Source of the DNA: Elusimicrobiota bacterium
GTDB lineage: Bacteria; Elusimicrobiota; UBA8919
Direction: 5' to 3'
DNA length: 64,000 bases
NCBI GenBank assembly: GCA_016928195.1
Contig: JAFGLF010000022.1
Location: forward strand, 1 to 64,000
Both the position numbers and the translations under genes were made by a program. The stretch's first letter is position 1, and every line of letters starts with the position of its first letter. The notes beneath the pieces are model-generated. The model saw only the letters and a list, made by a program, of their open reading frames with translations. It did no database searches and was not told where the DNA came from. Shown one piece after another: positions 8,302 through 17,329 of this stretch.

Positions 8302-10503
8302 ATGACCTATATTTTTATTTTTGTTCTTGGTTTTGTTTCTCTTGGTTTTCAGATAATACTTTTGCGGGAATGCTTGGCAATTTTTTCCGGCAATGAGCTG
8401 ATAATAGGTATATTTCTTGCAAACTGGATGTTGGTGACAGGTATAGGGTCATACATTGCCGGAGTTTTTGTCAACCGCATCAGAAATATTAATAAAATGT
8501 TCGGTTATCTGACTTTTTTAACAGGACTTATTATGCCGGTTGAGATATTTTTTATAAGATTTATAAAACAGTTTTTACAAAAAACACCGACAGAAATTCT
8601 TGGAATAATCCCTGTTCTAATTTTTACGTTTATAACGGTATTATTTGTTTGTTTTCTTTTTGGTATCTGGTTTGTTTTTTCTGCAAACATATTTATGGAA
8701 GATAAAAGAATTAAAGAAGATGTAGCAGGACGGTTATATGCTGTTGAGACAGCCGGTGCGGTGCTCGGCGGTTTAATGGTAAGTATAATTTTTATTAGAT
8801 ATTTTAATACCATTCAGATAAGTCTTATATTCTCTTTTATTATTTTTGTCGTTCTGGCATTTTTCTTTTCAAAAAAATACTATATTTTTGCAATTCTGAC
8901 GGTGATATTATTATTTAAATCAGATCAAATAGAAAAATATTCATTGTCGTATAGTTGGAAGCCGTTTAATCTTGCCGATTCAAAGGAATCAATATATGGA
9001 AGGATTTCGGCTGTAAAAAATGAAAATGAATATGATTTTTACGAAAACTCCAGTAAGGTTTATTCAACTATTTTGTCGGCAGCGGATGAGGAAATAACCC
9101 ATATTCCTATACTCCTGTTGTCAGATTGTAACGGGGTGTTGGTGATTGGCGGCGGAGGTAACAGTATACGTGAAGTATTAAAACACCCGGTTGGAAGAGT
9201 AACCTATATTGAACCGGATCCGGTTTTGCTTGGGTTTTTAAAAAAATATTCTGGCAGGGAAATAAAAAAAGCATTAAACGATGAAAGACTCGAAATTATC
9301 GGAACAGACGGCAGGTTTTTTACCAAGAAAACCGAACAAAGATTCGATTGTGTAATTATTAATGTTTCAGCGCCTATGACCGGGTTAAGTAACAGATATT
9401 TTACTTATGAATTTTTTAAAGAGATAAGAAGTATTTTATCCGGGAACGGAATCGTGATATTTCCGGTTTTATCTTCCGAAAACTATATGTCAGAAGAACT
9501 AAAGCTTCTGAGCGCCTCTATTTATAATACAGCTATTAAGATTTTTGATTACTGTTATATTGTCCCGGCATCCAATAATTATTTTATTTATTCAATACGG
9601 GATTTTAATATAAATCCCCTCACCAATGATAAAACTATTGATGTGGGGATAAAACCAGGTAAATTGATTGCCCGTATTAAAACAAAAGAAATTAAAACAA
9701 GATATTTAACCCCTTATTATCTAAAATATATTCTGAGAACGGACAGGGTTAAAAGACTTACCGATTGGATAACGGAGAAAAAAAATATTGCTTTGCTCAA
9801 TAGTGATTTTTATCCTGTGTGTTATCTTTATGGATTGAATTATTGGATTTCGTATTTTGGGAAAACTTTACCTGAAAAAATACTTTTACCTGCAGCATCA
9901 GGTAAATTTGCAGTGGTTTTGATTTTGATATATATAATTTTAATCATTTTTTTTGTAAAAATAAAAAAATATGTACTACAAACGATAGTTATTGTTGTAA
10001 GCTGTGTATCGATTATTTTAGAATTTTTAATTATTTTTGCTTTTCAGTCGTCCTATGGATACCTTTATTACAAAATCGGAATTTTGTTGTCGCTGTGCCT
10101 TTTGGGAATCGGAATAGGAAGTTACGTGTCTGATAAAACCCTTGTGAGAAGAGAAAATGTCATAGCCATTATTAAAACAATTATTTCTTGTATGGTTCTT
10201 TTTTCCTGCATGTTGCCTTTTATATTCAGATTATTGTCAGCCGGGACTTGTTTTACTGAACCGTTTTTTTATTTTCTTATTTCTTTTGCGGGGTTTTTTA
10301 TCGGAAGCATTTACCCGCTTGCTGTTAAAAAACATGATGGTATACAGGAAGTAAAAATAGGAAAATTTTATGGTTTCGATTTGTTAGGTGCGATGTTCGG
10401 CTCGACATCTGCAACCCTGGTTTTTATACCTCTGTTCGGCATAAGTAATACCTGTTTTATTATAGCATTTTTTGTTTTTTTATTGATTTTTTTAGTAAAA
10501 TAG
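8302..10503 (+). CDS. Polytopic membrane protein with spermidine-synthase-like domain
   Basis: At 733 residues it has a membrane half of about six helices, a soluble Rossmann methyltransferase-like domain near 275-400 (VLVIGGGGNSIREVL, then YIEPDPVLL as the acidic nucleotide-binding strand, later DCVIINVSAP), and a second membrane half. This is the fused transporter-like/spermidine synthase-like architecture. The function is unknown; polyamine synthesis should not be assumed. A second protein of the same architecture is at 59245. The ATG has the gagga of repeat A3 upstream. Confidence 0.75.
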   Translation: MTYIFIFVLGFVSLGFQIILLRECLAIFSGNELIIGIFLANWMLVTGIGSYIAGVFVNRIRNINKMFGYLTFLTGLIMPVEIFFIRFIKQFLQKTPTEILGIIPVLIFTFITVLFVCFLFGIWFVFSANIFMEDKRIKEDVAGRLYAVETAGAVLGGLMVSIIFIRYFNTIQISLIFSFIIFVVLAFFFSKKYYIFAILTVILLFKSDQIEKYSLSYSWKPFNLADSKESIYGRISAVKNENEYDFYENSSKVYSTILSAADEEITHIPILLLSDCNGVLVIGGGGNSIREVLKHPVGRVTYIEPDPVLLGFLKKYSGREIKKALNDERLEIIGTDGRFFTKKTEQRFDCVIINVSAPMTGLSNRYFTYEFFKEIRSILSGNGIVIFPVLSSENYMSEELKLLSASIYNTAIKIFDYCYIVPASNNYFIYSIRDFNINPLTNDKTIDVGIKPGKLIARIKTKEIKTRYLTPYYLKYILRTDRVKRLTDWITEKKNIALLNSDFYPVCYLYGLNYWISYFGKTLPEKILLPAASGKFAVVLILIYIILIIFFVKIKKYVLQTIVIVVSCVSIILEFLIIFAFQSSYGYLYYKIGILLSLCLLGIGIGSYVSDKTLVRRENVIAIIKTIISCMVLFSCMLPFIFRLLSAGTCFTEPFFYFLISFAGFFIGSIYPLAVKKHDGIQEVKIGKFYGFDLLGAMFGSTSATLVFIPLFGISNTCFIIAFFVFLLIFLVK

Positions 10504-10522
10504 GTAAAATTAGCCATAGGCT

Positions 10523-10630
10523 TGATTACGCAGATTTTGAAGGACGATTACGGCGATTAAAGTCGATGATTACAGTGATATATTCAAATGTGAATTTAAT
10601 CTCCGGAATCTTTTTTAATCACCGTAATCA
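10523..10630. repeat. Family C dyad repeat, copy 1
   Basis: Left words gattacg, gattacggcgatta and gattacagtgat; right half aatcaccgtaatc. It fills the gap before panD. A second copy is at 37111-37185. Confidence 0.75.
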
Positions 10631-10642
10631 AAGTAAGTAAGT

Positions 10643-10984
10643 ATGAGATTTGTTTTAAGATCAAAAATTCATAGGGCAACTGTTACCGATGCAAATATTA
10701 ATTATATCGGAAGTATAACCATTGACGAGATGTTGGTAAAGAGAGCCGGTCTCTGGCCCGGAGAGAGGGTTTTGGTTGTAAGCAATACAACAGGTGCGAG
10801 GGTGGAAACCTATGTAATTTTAGGTAAAAAAGATTCCGGAGAAATATGTATGAACGGAGCAGCCGCCCATCTGATAAAAACGGGCGAGGAAATAATAGTA
10901 ATGGGTTTCGAACTGACAGACAAAAAAATTAAACCTAAAAATATACTTGTAGATAAAGAAAATAAATTTATTAGGTATCTCTAA
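10643..10984 (+). CDS. panD: Aspartate 1-decarboxylase
   Basis: 113 residues, the usual family length. It makes beta-alanine for pantothenate and coenzyme A. The start MRFVLRSKIHRATVTDANINY matches the family closely; the self-cleavage site is the Gly-Ser in NYIGSITID (about residues 24-25), which leaves a pyruvoyl group. RVETYVI and GEICMNGAAAHL are further conserved blocks. It is probably an operon with the MetE-like gene one base downstream. Confidence 0.96.
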   Translation: MRFVLRSKIHRATVTDANINYIGSITIDEMLVKRAGLWPGERVLVVSNTTGARVETYVILGKKDSGEICMNGAAAHLIKTGEEIIVMGFELTDKKIKPKNILVDKENKFIRYL

Positions 10985-10985
10985 G

Positions 10986-11996
10986 ATGACAATAAGAACC
11001 ACAACCATCGGCAGTTTGCCGCATAAAGACCCTAAAAAAGCGACCGAAACCGTGTTGCGTGTAACTCCTGATTTTCCGGCATGGGCGCAGCTGCCCCAGA
11101 GAGGTTTTAAGGAAAATATGTACGTTCAGTATTCCGAGGGGTTCCCTGGGGTTGTTCTAGATGAGCAGAATCAGAAAATACATATTGATTGCGATAAAGC
11201 ATTTTCGGAATTTGAATTTTTTTATCAGCAGTTTATAGATAATAATATTGATCATTTTTCTATATCGGGTGAATATTCTTCCGGATTCTATGAAATGAAG
11301 AAAAATGTACCGTATTTCAAATGCCAGACAACAGGACCTATAACTTTTGGACTGGGTGTTAAGGATGAAAAAGGGCAGTCCATTTTTTATAATGAACAGC
11401 TTAGGGATGTTGTTGTAAAGCATGTCGCAATGAAATCCGTATGGCAGTTAAAACAGCTGAAATTTTCAGAAAATAGAATTCCGATAGTTTTTCTTGATGA
11501 GCCTTATATGGCATCATACGGGAGTGCCTTTACGGCAATTACAAAAGATGATGTATTGAATGCAGTAAAAGAAACAGTATCAACGATAAAACAGTTTGTG
11601 CCGGGAACACTGATTGGTATACATTGCTGTGCAAATACAGACTGGTCGGTATTACTTAATGCCGGTATAGATATACTTTCCTTTGATGCGTATGAGTTTT
11701 TCGATAATCTGGTTCTTTATTCACCGCATCTTTCGGATTTTGTAAATAATGGAAAATTTCTTGCATGGGGGATTGTACCTACTTCCGAAGAGGCAATAAA
11801 AAAAGAGACTGCGGAAACTCTTACGGAGAAACTGAAGAAAAGCATTAGGGTTTTGGTAAATAAGGGCTTAGATAAAGAAAAAATTTTGAAACAGCTTATG
11901 GTAACGCCTGCCTGCGGGTTGGGTTCCAGAACAGTAGAAACCTCCGAACGTGCCTTACAGCTGGTAAGTTCAATAGGCAATATTTTATCATCATAA
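10986..11996 (+). CDS. MetE C-terminal/UroD-fold methyltransferase-like protein
   Basis: 336 residues resembling the zinc-dependent methyl transfer domain of cobalamin-independent methionine synthase. Visible blocks are TTTIGSLPHKDP at the start, TTGPITFG, VFLDEPYMASYG, GIHCCANTDWS and DILSFDAYEF. The His and paired Cys in GIHCCANT suit a zinc site. Stand-alone proteins of this kind in anaerobes often transfer methyl groups from corrinoid proteins, but the partner is not visible here. Its ATG starts one base after the panD stop. Confidence 0.75.
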   Translation: MTIRTTTIGSLPHKDPKKATETVLRVTPDFPAWAQLPQRGFKENMYVQYSEGFPGVVLDEQNQKIHIDCDKAFSEFEFFYQQFIDNNIDHFSISGEYSSGFYEMKKNVPYFKCQTTGPITFGLGVKDEKGQSIFYNEQLRDVVVKHVAMKSVWQLKQLKFSENRIPIVFLDEPYMASYGSAFTAITKDDVLNAVKETVSTIKQFVPGTLIGIHCCANTDWSVLLNAGIDILSFDAYEFFDNLVLYSPHLSDFVNNGKFLAWGIVPTSEEAIKKETAETLTEKLKKSIRVLVNKGLDKEKILKQLMVTPACGLGSRTVETSERALQLVSSIGNILSS

Positions 11997-12044
11997 TTAA
12001 ATAACTCCGGGTCCATATGCCTAAATTATATTAAAAGATATAAA

Positions 12045-12257
12045 ATGAAATCAATGGAAAAAGTTAAAATTGACTCTGAAAAATGTAAGGGTTGTCATTT
12101 GTGTGTTTATTTTTGTCCTTCCAAATGTTTAAAAATATCGGATAAAATAAATAAATCCGGATATAAATATGCAGTATTTGTTAACAAAGACAAGTGCAAG
12201 TCCTGCGGATTTTGTTTTTTGGTATGTTCGGATGTTGCCATAGAGGTATTTAAATGA
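12045..12257 (+). CDS. korD: 2-oxoacid:ferredoxin oxidoreductase delta subunit (2x[4Fe-4S])
   Basis: A 70-residue ferredoxin-like subunit with two cluster motifs, CKGCHLCVYFCP and CKSCGFCFLVCSD. It passes electrons from the catalytic subunits to free ferredoxin. Its stop overlaps the korA start, and the order D-A-B-C is typical of 2-oxoglutarate (or other 2-oxoacid) synthase operons. An in-frame ATG at 12054 is an alternative start. Confidence 0.9.
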   Translation: MKSMEKVKIDSEKCKGCHLCVYFCPSKCLKISDKINKSGYKYAVFVNKDKCKSCGFCFLVCSDVAIEVFK

Positions 12258-13333
12258 GCGGTAATAAAGTTTTAATGAAGGGGAATATAGCAATATGCGA
12301 GGGTGCGATTGCGGCCGGGTGTGATGCATATTTTGGCTATCCGATAACACCGCAGAACGAGATACCCGCCCATATGTCCAAGCGCATGCCTGAATTAAAC
12401 CGGATTTTTATTCAGGCGGAATCGGAAATTTCTGCAATTAATATGGTTTTTGGCGCTTCAGCTTGCGGTAAACGGGCAATGACATCCTCGTCTTCACCGG
12501 GTATATCGTTGAAACAGGAAGGGATTTCATATCTTTGTGGTTCAGAGCTTCCTTGTGTTTTTGTGAATGTTCAGAGAGGGGGGCCTGGACTGGGTAATAT
12601 TTCTGGAAGTCAGTCGGATTATTTTCAGTCCGTAAAAGGCGGGGGGCATGGTGACTACAGGATAATTGTTTTGGCGCCCTTTTCAGTCAAGGAAATGTAT
12701 GAGTTGACATATCTTGCATTTGATTTGGCAGATAGATATAGAAATCCTGTTTTAATACTTACTGATGGTGTTGTTGGACAGATGCTGGAACCTGTGGAAA
12801 TAAGTTCAGAGTTCTCGCCTCGCTCAAGCGAGAGCGGAGCGGGCAGAGTTCAAAGTTCAGAGATAAAGAAGGATTGGGTGTTGGATGGGTGTAAGGGCCG
12901 TTCTCCAAGGTCAATATGCTCCCTTAGAATGGTGGAAGGAGAGCTTGAAAAACATAACTGGAATCTTAGGAAAAAGTATGAAGAAATCAGAGAGAAAGAG
13001 ATTATATGTGAATCTGATTTTGTTGATGATGCGGAAACAGTTGTGGTATCTTTCGGTATTACGGCGAGAATCTGTAAGTCGGCTGTAAAGAAGCTGCGTC
13101 GTGCCGGAATAAAAGTTGGTTTAATCAGACCTGTGACACTCTGGCCGTTTCCTGAAAAAATAATATCGGAGATTTCAGAAAAAACAAAAAAAATACTTGT
13201 TGTCGAAATGAACACAGGTCAGATGCTTGAGGATGTGAAACTTGCGGTAAATGGCAAATGTCCCGTTGATTTTCTTGGCTGTCCCGGCGGGGGGTTATTT
13301 ACTGAAGATCAGATAATCCAAAAAATTAAATGA
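12254..13333 (+). CDS. korA: 2-oxoacid:ferredoxin oxidoreductase alpha subunit, with in-frame repeat insert
   Basis: 359 residues. Family blocks are [55 protein letters not shown] and the C-terminal [10 protein letters not shown]. With KorB it oxidises 2-oxoglutarate or a similar 2-oxoacid to the acyl-CoA. Between GQMLEPVEI (to 183) and KKDWVLDG (from 205) lie about 20 Ser/Arg/Gly-rich residues encoded by a palindromic element flanked by direct repeats. This segment looks inserted in the linker between the two domains. Confidence 0.9.
   Translation: MSGNKVLMKGNIAICEGAIAAGCDAYFGYPITPQNEIPAHMSKRMPELNRIFIQAESEISAINMVFGASACGKRAMTSSSSPGISLKQEGISYLCGSELPCVFVNVQRGGPGLGNISGSQSDYFQSVKGGGHGDYRIIVLAPFSVKEMYELTYLAFDLADRYRNPVLILTDGVVGQMLEPVEISSEFSPRSSESGAGRVQSSEIKKDWVLDGCKGRSPRSICSLRMVEGELEKHNWNLRKKYEEIREKEIICESDFVDDAETVVVSFGITARICKSAVKKLRRAGIKVGLIRPVTLWPFPEKIISEISEKTKKILVVEMNTGQMLEDVKLAVNGKCPVDFLGCPGGGLFTEDQIIQKIK
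12802..12862. repeat. Palindromic element with flanking direct repeats inside korA
   Basis: The core hairpin ctcgct-ca-agcgag is at 12819-12832. The 10-base word aagttcagag occurs at 12802-12811 and again at 12853-12862. The spacing is 51 bases, which keeps the frame. Confidence 0.75.
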
Positions 13334-14073
13334 AAAAGATATATTCAAAACCTGAAAGCTTGTATAGCCGCAGTCATAGTTATTGTCCCGGCTGCGGACA
13401 TGGGATAATATACCGTCTGATTGCAGAGGTTATTGATGGGTTAAATATAAGAGAAAAAACCATAGGAATAGCACCTGTCGGATGCGCTGTTTTTGGATAT
13501 TATTATTGGAATTTTGATGTATCTGAATCGGCCCATGGCCGTCCTCCGGCGGTTGCTACAGGTATAAAGAGATGTCTTCCTGACAGGGTTGTTTTTACAT
13601 ATCAGGGCGATGGAGACCTTGCAGCGATAGGCACGGCAGAAGTTATTCATGCTGCCAATCGCGGCGAGAATATAACCACTATTTTTGTAAATAATGCGAA
13701 TTACGGTATGACCGGAGGGCAGATGGCGCCAACTACAATTTTGGGACAGAAAACCACAACTACACCCTTTGGCAGGGATGAAAAAAGGGAAGGATATCCA
13801 TTGAAGGTTTGCGAGCTTCTTTCTTCAATATCGGGAGTTTGTTATCTTGAACGTGTTGCCGTCTCAAATCCTAAAAATATTTTAAAAGCAAAGAAGGCCA
13901 TTAAAAAGGCATTTGAAAATCAGATGAAAGGATTAGGTTTTTCGCTAGTTGAAGTATTATCACAGTGTCCGACTGATTGGCAGATGACACCCATGGAATC
14001 CATAAAGTGGGTGGATGAAGTGCTGGTAAAGACATTTCCTCTTGGGGTTTATAAAGAATGCTTGAAGAAATAA
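13330..14073 (+). CDS. korB: 2-oxoacid:ferredoxin oxidoreductase beta subunit (TPP-binding)
   Basis: 247 residues. CPGCGHG near the start supplies cluster or metal ligands, [12 protein letters not shown] is the thiamine-pyrophosphate/magnesium motif, and [16 protein letters not shown] is a conserved active-site block. It overlaps both korA (ATGA) and korC, so the operon is tightly coupled. Confidence 0.94.
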   Translation: MKKIYSKPESLYSRSHSYCPGCGHGIIYRLIAEVIDGLNIREKTIGIAPVGCAVFGYYYWNFDVSESAHGRPPAVATGIKRCLPDRVVFTYQGDGDLAAIGTAEVIHAANRGENITTIFVNNANYGMTGGQMAPTTILGQKTTTTPFGRDEKREGYPLKVCELLSSISGVCYLERVAVSNPKNILKAKKAIKKAFENQMKGLGFSLVEVLSQCPTDWQMTPMESIKWVDEVLVKTFPLGVYKECLKK

Positions 14074-14573
14074 TAATATCCGGTGCCGGTGGTCAGGGAA
14101 TAATGTTTTTGGGTACCCTGTTATGCAATGTCGCGGTATCGCAAGGTAAATATACAACTTTTTTTCCGTCTTATGGTGCCGAAATCAGAGGCGGTACCGC
14201 CAATTGTTCGGTTGTTATTTCCGATGACGAAATAGGTTCCCCTGTAATAAGTAATCCGTCGATTTTGATTGCTATGAATGAGCCGTCATACAGAAGATTT
14301 GAACCAAAGGTTAGAAAGGACGGGCTTGTATTTGTCAATTCCTCGTTAATGCAGTCTATCCCTGAGGGTAAAATTTGTGTTCCTGCAACCGAGATAGCGT
14401 TACAGACAGGGGATATCCGGACAACAAATATGGTTATTCTGGGAAAATTTGTTTCAGTGACAAGGATTTTTCGGGCAGATTTGGTTGAAGATGTGGCTAA
14501 AAACATGCTGAGCAGTAAAAAAAAGTTATTGAACGCCAATCTGGCGGCATTTAAGAGAGGTTTAGAATTATGA
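14058..14573 (+). CDS. korC: 2-oxoacid:ferredoxin oxidoreductase gamma subunit
   Basis: 171 residues with the gamma-subunit start [16 protein letters not shown] and the block [16 protein letters not shown], which binds CoA in related enzymes. It overlaps korB by 16 bases and the acetyltransferase gene by four. It completes a D-A-B-C complex that fixes or releases CO2 with ferredoxin. Confidence 0.94.
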   Translation: MLEEIIISGAGGQGIMFLGTLLCNVAVSQGKYTTFFPSYGAEIRGGTANCSVVISDDEIGSPVISNPSILIAMNEPSYRRFEPKVRKDGLVFVNSSLMQSIPEGKICVPATEIALQTGDIRTTNMVILGKFVSVTRIFRADLVEDVAKNMLSSKKKLLNANLAAFKRGLEL

Positions 14574-15025
14574 TGAGAAAAGCAAAGATTTCCGACGTAA
14601 AAGAAATTCAGAAAATTATTAACAGCTGTGCAAAAAATAATGAAATGTTACCAAGGTCATTGAACCAGCTTTATGAACAATTGCAGAATTTTTATGTAGT
14701 TGAAGTTAAAGGCAAGAAAGTTGTTGGCTGTTGCGAACTTTTTGTAACATGGGAAGATTTGGCGGAAATAAAAGCACTTGCAGTTGCTCCTAGCTATAGG
14801 GGTAAAGGATACGGTGTAGCACTTGTAAAAAAATGTATTTTAACTGCTAAACAACTTGGGATTAGAAGAGTTTTTGCACTTACCTTCAAACCGGTATTTT
14901 TTAAGAAACTTGGGTTTAAAGTTGTTCCTAAAGATATTCTGCCTCATAAAATCTGGGTTGAGTGTATAAATTGTCCTCTTTTCCCGGATTGCAACGAAGT
15001 TCCCGTTATTAAGAAGCTTACTTAA
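14570..15025 (+). CDS. GNAT acetyltransferase, ArgA-like (N-acetylglutamate synthase type)
   Basis: 151 residues with a GNAT acetyl-CoA loop (RGKGYG, near 83-88) after the strand IKALAVAP. The C-terminal Cys-rich motif CINCPLFPDCNEVPV is typical of short ArgA-like acetyltransferases that acetylate glutamate for arginine synthesis. ATGA overlap with korC suggests a supply of 2-oxoglutarate-derived glutamate, but that link is inference. Confidence 0.8.
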   Translation: MMRKAKISDVKEIQKIINSCAKNNEMLPRSLNQLYEQLQNFYVVEVKGKKVVGCCELFVTWEDLAEIKALAVAPSYRGKGYGVALVKKCILTAKQLGIRRVFALTFKPVFFKKLGFKVVPKDILPHKIWVECINCPLFPDCNEVPVIKKLT

Positions 15026-15044
15026 ATAATATCGGATTGTCATG

Positions 15045-15072
15045 CCTAAGGCAGATCCGCCTTTGGCGGAAA
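15045..15072. repeat. TCCGCC/GGCGGA palindromic element at the NUDIX gene end
   Basis: Imperfect palindrome with arms cctaaggc and tccgcctttggcgga. Read on the minus strand it supplies the last codons (PPKADLP) and the stop of the NUDIX gene. Confidence 0.75.
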
Positions 15073-15588
15073 AATCCGGTAATAAAGTAATCCGATAATA
15101 GTTTTAGCATCCAGGATCTTTCCGGATGATATCCATTCAAGAGCTTTTTCGTAATGAACAATTTCTGATTCTATAAACTCATCCTCATCAGGCTTTGTTT
15201 TAACCTTTCTAAGATTTTTTGCGGTAAAAATATGAAGTACTTCGGTTGAAAATGCGGTTGAAGGATAAAAAGATATGAGTTTTTTTATATTATTTGAAGT
15301 AAACCCGGTTTCTTCTTCCAGTTCCCTTTTTATGCATATAAGAGGTTTTTCTTTTTTTGCTATTTTTCCTGCAGGAAGTTCATAGGTTATTTCATGTATC
15401 GGATATCTGAATTGTTTTACAAGTATAATTCTTTTATTGTCAATAAAGGGTATGGCTGCCACTGCATTCGGCTGATGTATATATTCCCTTTTGGAGGTTT
15501 TTCCATTGGGGAGTAGAACATTATCGGCAAAAAGATTTAGGATTTTCCCGCTATAAATTTTTTTCTTTTTAAGTAATTTTTCTCTCAT
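15046..15588 (-). CDS. NUDIX hydrolase, ADP-ribose pyrophosphatase type
   Basis: 180 residues. The NUDIX box is complete: Gly in PAGKIAKKE, then RELEEETGF. The preceding FRYPIHEITYELPAG strand is typical of ADP-sugar pyrophosphatases, which recycle ADP-ribose and related nucleotides. The gene is convergent with the acetyltransferase. No Shine-Dalgarno is visible, and family B repeat copy 2 begins immediately upstream. The last seven residues are encoded by a palindromic repeat element. Confidence 0.92.
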   Translation of the reverse strand: MREKLLKKKKIYSGKILNLFADNVLLPNGKTSKREYIHQPNAVAAIPFIDNKRIILVKQFRYPIHEITYELPAGKIAKKEKPLICIKRELEEETGFTSNNIKKLISFYPSTAFSTEVLHIFTAKNLRKVKTKPDEDEFIESEIVHYEKALEWISSGKILDAKTIIGLLYYRIFPPKADLP

Positions 15589-15590
15589 AG

Positions 15591-15681
15591 AAAACGCAGA
15601 TGTAAACAGATAGAGATACAGATGCAGACAGATTTTAAGTCTTTATCTGTCTGAATCTGCTTATTTTATCCGTTTAAATCG
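15591..15681. repeat. Family B dyad repeat, copy 2
   Basis: Left words cagatgtaaacagata and acagatgcagacagatt; right half atctgtctgaatctgc and gtttaaatcgta. The same words and order, in inverted arrangement, are seen at 3553-3640. Confidence 0.75.
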
Positions 15682-15706
15682 TACTTGATACAGTATACAA
15701 AAAAAA

Positions 15707-15735
15707 TTGACTTTTTACCATATTTTTTATAAGAT
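15707..15735 (+). promoter_or_regulatory. Sigma70-type promoter
   Basis: TTGACT at 15707-15712, a 17-base spacer, then TAAGAT at 15730-15735 (TATAAG two bases upstream is an alternative). Transcription would start near 15742, giving a short leader with a strong aaggagg ribosome site before the ATG at 15764. Confidence 0.65.
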
Positions 15736-15763
15736 ATCTTAGATAAAAAGGAGGAGCCATTTT

Positions 15764-15979
15764 ATGGTTGTATTAAAACTGATATGCGGGATAATTCTTT
15801 TGATTTTAGGTTTTGTCTACTTATATAGACCGAAATTAATTATAAAGATAAATTTATTTGCAAAGGAATTTTTATTTAACGATACATATATCTTACTCCA
15901 TAGAAAGAAAATCGGAGTTTTTTTTATAGTACTCTCGGTAATTGCAATTTACATGGCATGGTCATGTTTTATACGGTAA
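15764..15979 (+). CDS. Small two-helix membrane protein, unknown
   Basis: 71 residues with two hydrophobic segments (about 2-22 and 48-66) joined by a basic loop. No family recognised. It has its own promoter and a strong ribosome site. It precedes the TldE gene by 15 bases and may be co-transcribed with it. Confidence 0.7.
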   Translation: MVVLKLICGIILLILGFVYLYRPKLIIKINLFAKEFLFNDTYILLHRKKIGVFFIVLSVIAIYMAWSCFIR

Positions 15980-15994
15980 GAGGTAAAAAATATT

Positions 15995-17323
15995 TTGAAA
16001 TATTTCGAAGATATTTTTGAAAGAGCACGTACTGCCGTCAATTCTTCGGCTGATGTAGAGATTTTTGCTGACAGATCAAACGGAACAACTGTAGTTTGGT
16101 CAGAAAAGAAACTTGAAGATTGCTATACTTCTGAAGCACAGGGAATAGGGTTGAGAATTATAAGAGATGGTAAAGCAGGTTTTTCATATACAAATGATTT
16201 TTCTAAAACAGCAGTGGATAATTTGATTTCATCTGCCATAAAGAACTGCGAATTTTTACCCCCGGACAAACATAACTCACTGTCTTTTCCGTCAACAGTA
16301 AAATCCGAATTAGATATAAACGATAAATCTTTTGGCATGCTTTCTATTGAGGATAAAATATCACTACTTAGAGATGAAGAAAAACGTGCCTTATCAAATA
16401 AAAAAGTGAAAAGTGTTCTTAAAACATCTTATTCTGAGTCTATGCATGAAACGTTTATTATAAATAGTAATGGTGTCATGCTTGCCTCCAGCGGAACGGT
16501 TTTTTCCTATAGCATGTCCTGTGTCGCCTGTGAAGGGCATGAGACACAGGTCGGAGGCGAATCAACTGTAAGAAGAATTTCGGATGAGTTGAATTTTAGT
16601 GAGACCACCGCAGAAGCTGTTAAGAATAGTGTTGAACTTTTAGGCGCAAAAAGAATAAAAACAGGAAATTATCCTATAATTTTTAATCAGAATGTGGGGT
16701 GTGAATTTCTCAGTTTGTTTGGGCTGTCCTTTTCTGCTTTTTCTGTTCAAAAGAATGTTTCATTGCTCAAAGGAAAATTAGGCCAAAAAGTATGTTCGGA
16801 TATGTTAAACATAATTGATGACGGGACATTATTGGGCGGCGTAGCAACCTCTTCATTTGATGATGATGGAATTCCGACACAAAGAACCATAATTTTGGAA
16901 AAGGGGGTACTTAAAAATTATTTTTACGACCTATACACCGCAAATAAAGATAATGTAAAGCCCACCGGCAACGCATCAAGAAGTTATTCGGGACTTTCTG
17001 TTCCTGCTCCGACAAACATTTATATCGAACAGGGTAAAACTTCGTTTAATAATTTGTTGAAGAATATAGATAAAGGTTTATATATTACCGAAACAATGGG
17101 TATGCATAATGCCGATGCTGTGTCTGGTGAGTTTTCTGTAGGTATTAATGGTTTTTTTATTGAGAACGGCAGTATAAAATTTCCGGTTCATGGAGTAACA
17201 ATTGCAGGTAATATAATGGATTTGTTTAATAATATTTCTGATCTTGGAAATGATTTAAAATTTTACGGGAATATAGGCAGTCCGTCGTTTTTAGTGAATC
17301 GGCTGACAGTCGCCGGAGAATAA
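15995..17323 (+). CDS. pmbA: TldE/PmbA family protein
   Basis: 442 residues of the TldD/TldE modulator family. It lacks the HExxxH zinc site of TldD and so is the TldE (PmbA) partner. Family blocks are AQGIGLRIIRDGKAGFSYTND near 48-68, TSSFDDDGIPTQRT, and NASRSYSGLSVPAPTNIYIEQG. TldD/TldE form a peptidase that degrades unfolded peptides and matures some peptides. It begins with TTG; gaggt lies 11 bases upstream. The TldD gene is 37 kb away at 54772 rather than adjacent. Confidence 0.9.
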   Translation: MKYFEDIFERARTAVNSSADVEIFADRSNGTTVVWSEKKLEDCYTSEAQGIGLRIIRDGKAGFSYTNDFSKTAVDNLISSAIKNCEFLPPDKHNSLSFPSTVKSELDINDKSFGMLSIEDKISLLRDEEKRALSNKKVKSVLKTSYSESMHETFIINSNGVMLASSGTVFSYSMSCVACEGHETQVGGESTVRRISDELNFSETTAEAVKNSVELLGAKRIKTGNYPIIFNQNVGCEFLSLFGLSFSAFSVQKNVSLLKGKLGQKVCSDMLNIIDDGTLLGGVATSSFDDDGIPTQRTIILEKGVLKNYFYDLYTANKDNVKPTGNASRSYSGLSVPAPTNIYIEQGKTSFNNLLKNIDKGLYITETMGMHNADAVSGEFSVGINGFFIENGSIKFPVHGVTIAGNIMDLFNNISDLGNDLKFYGNIGSPSFLVNRLTVAGE

Positions 17324-17329
17324 AAAAAT

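Noticed and set aside
12254-14573. Pyruvate rather than 2-oxoglutarate oxidoreductase
   Set aside because: Subunit order D-A-B-C and the alpha/beta blocks look more like the 2-oxoglutarate type, but sequence alone cannot fully exclude other 2-oxoacids.
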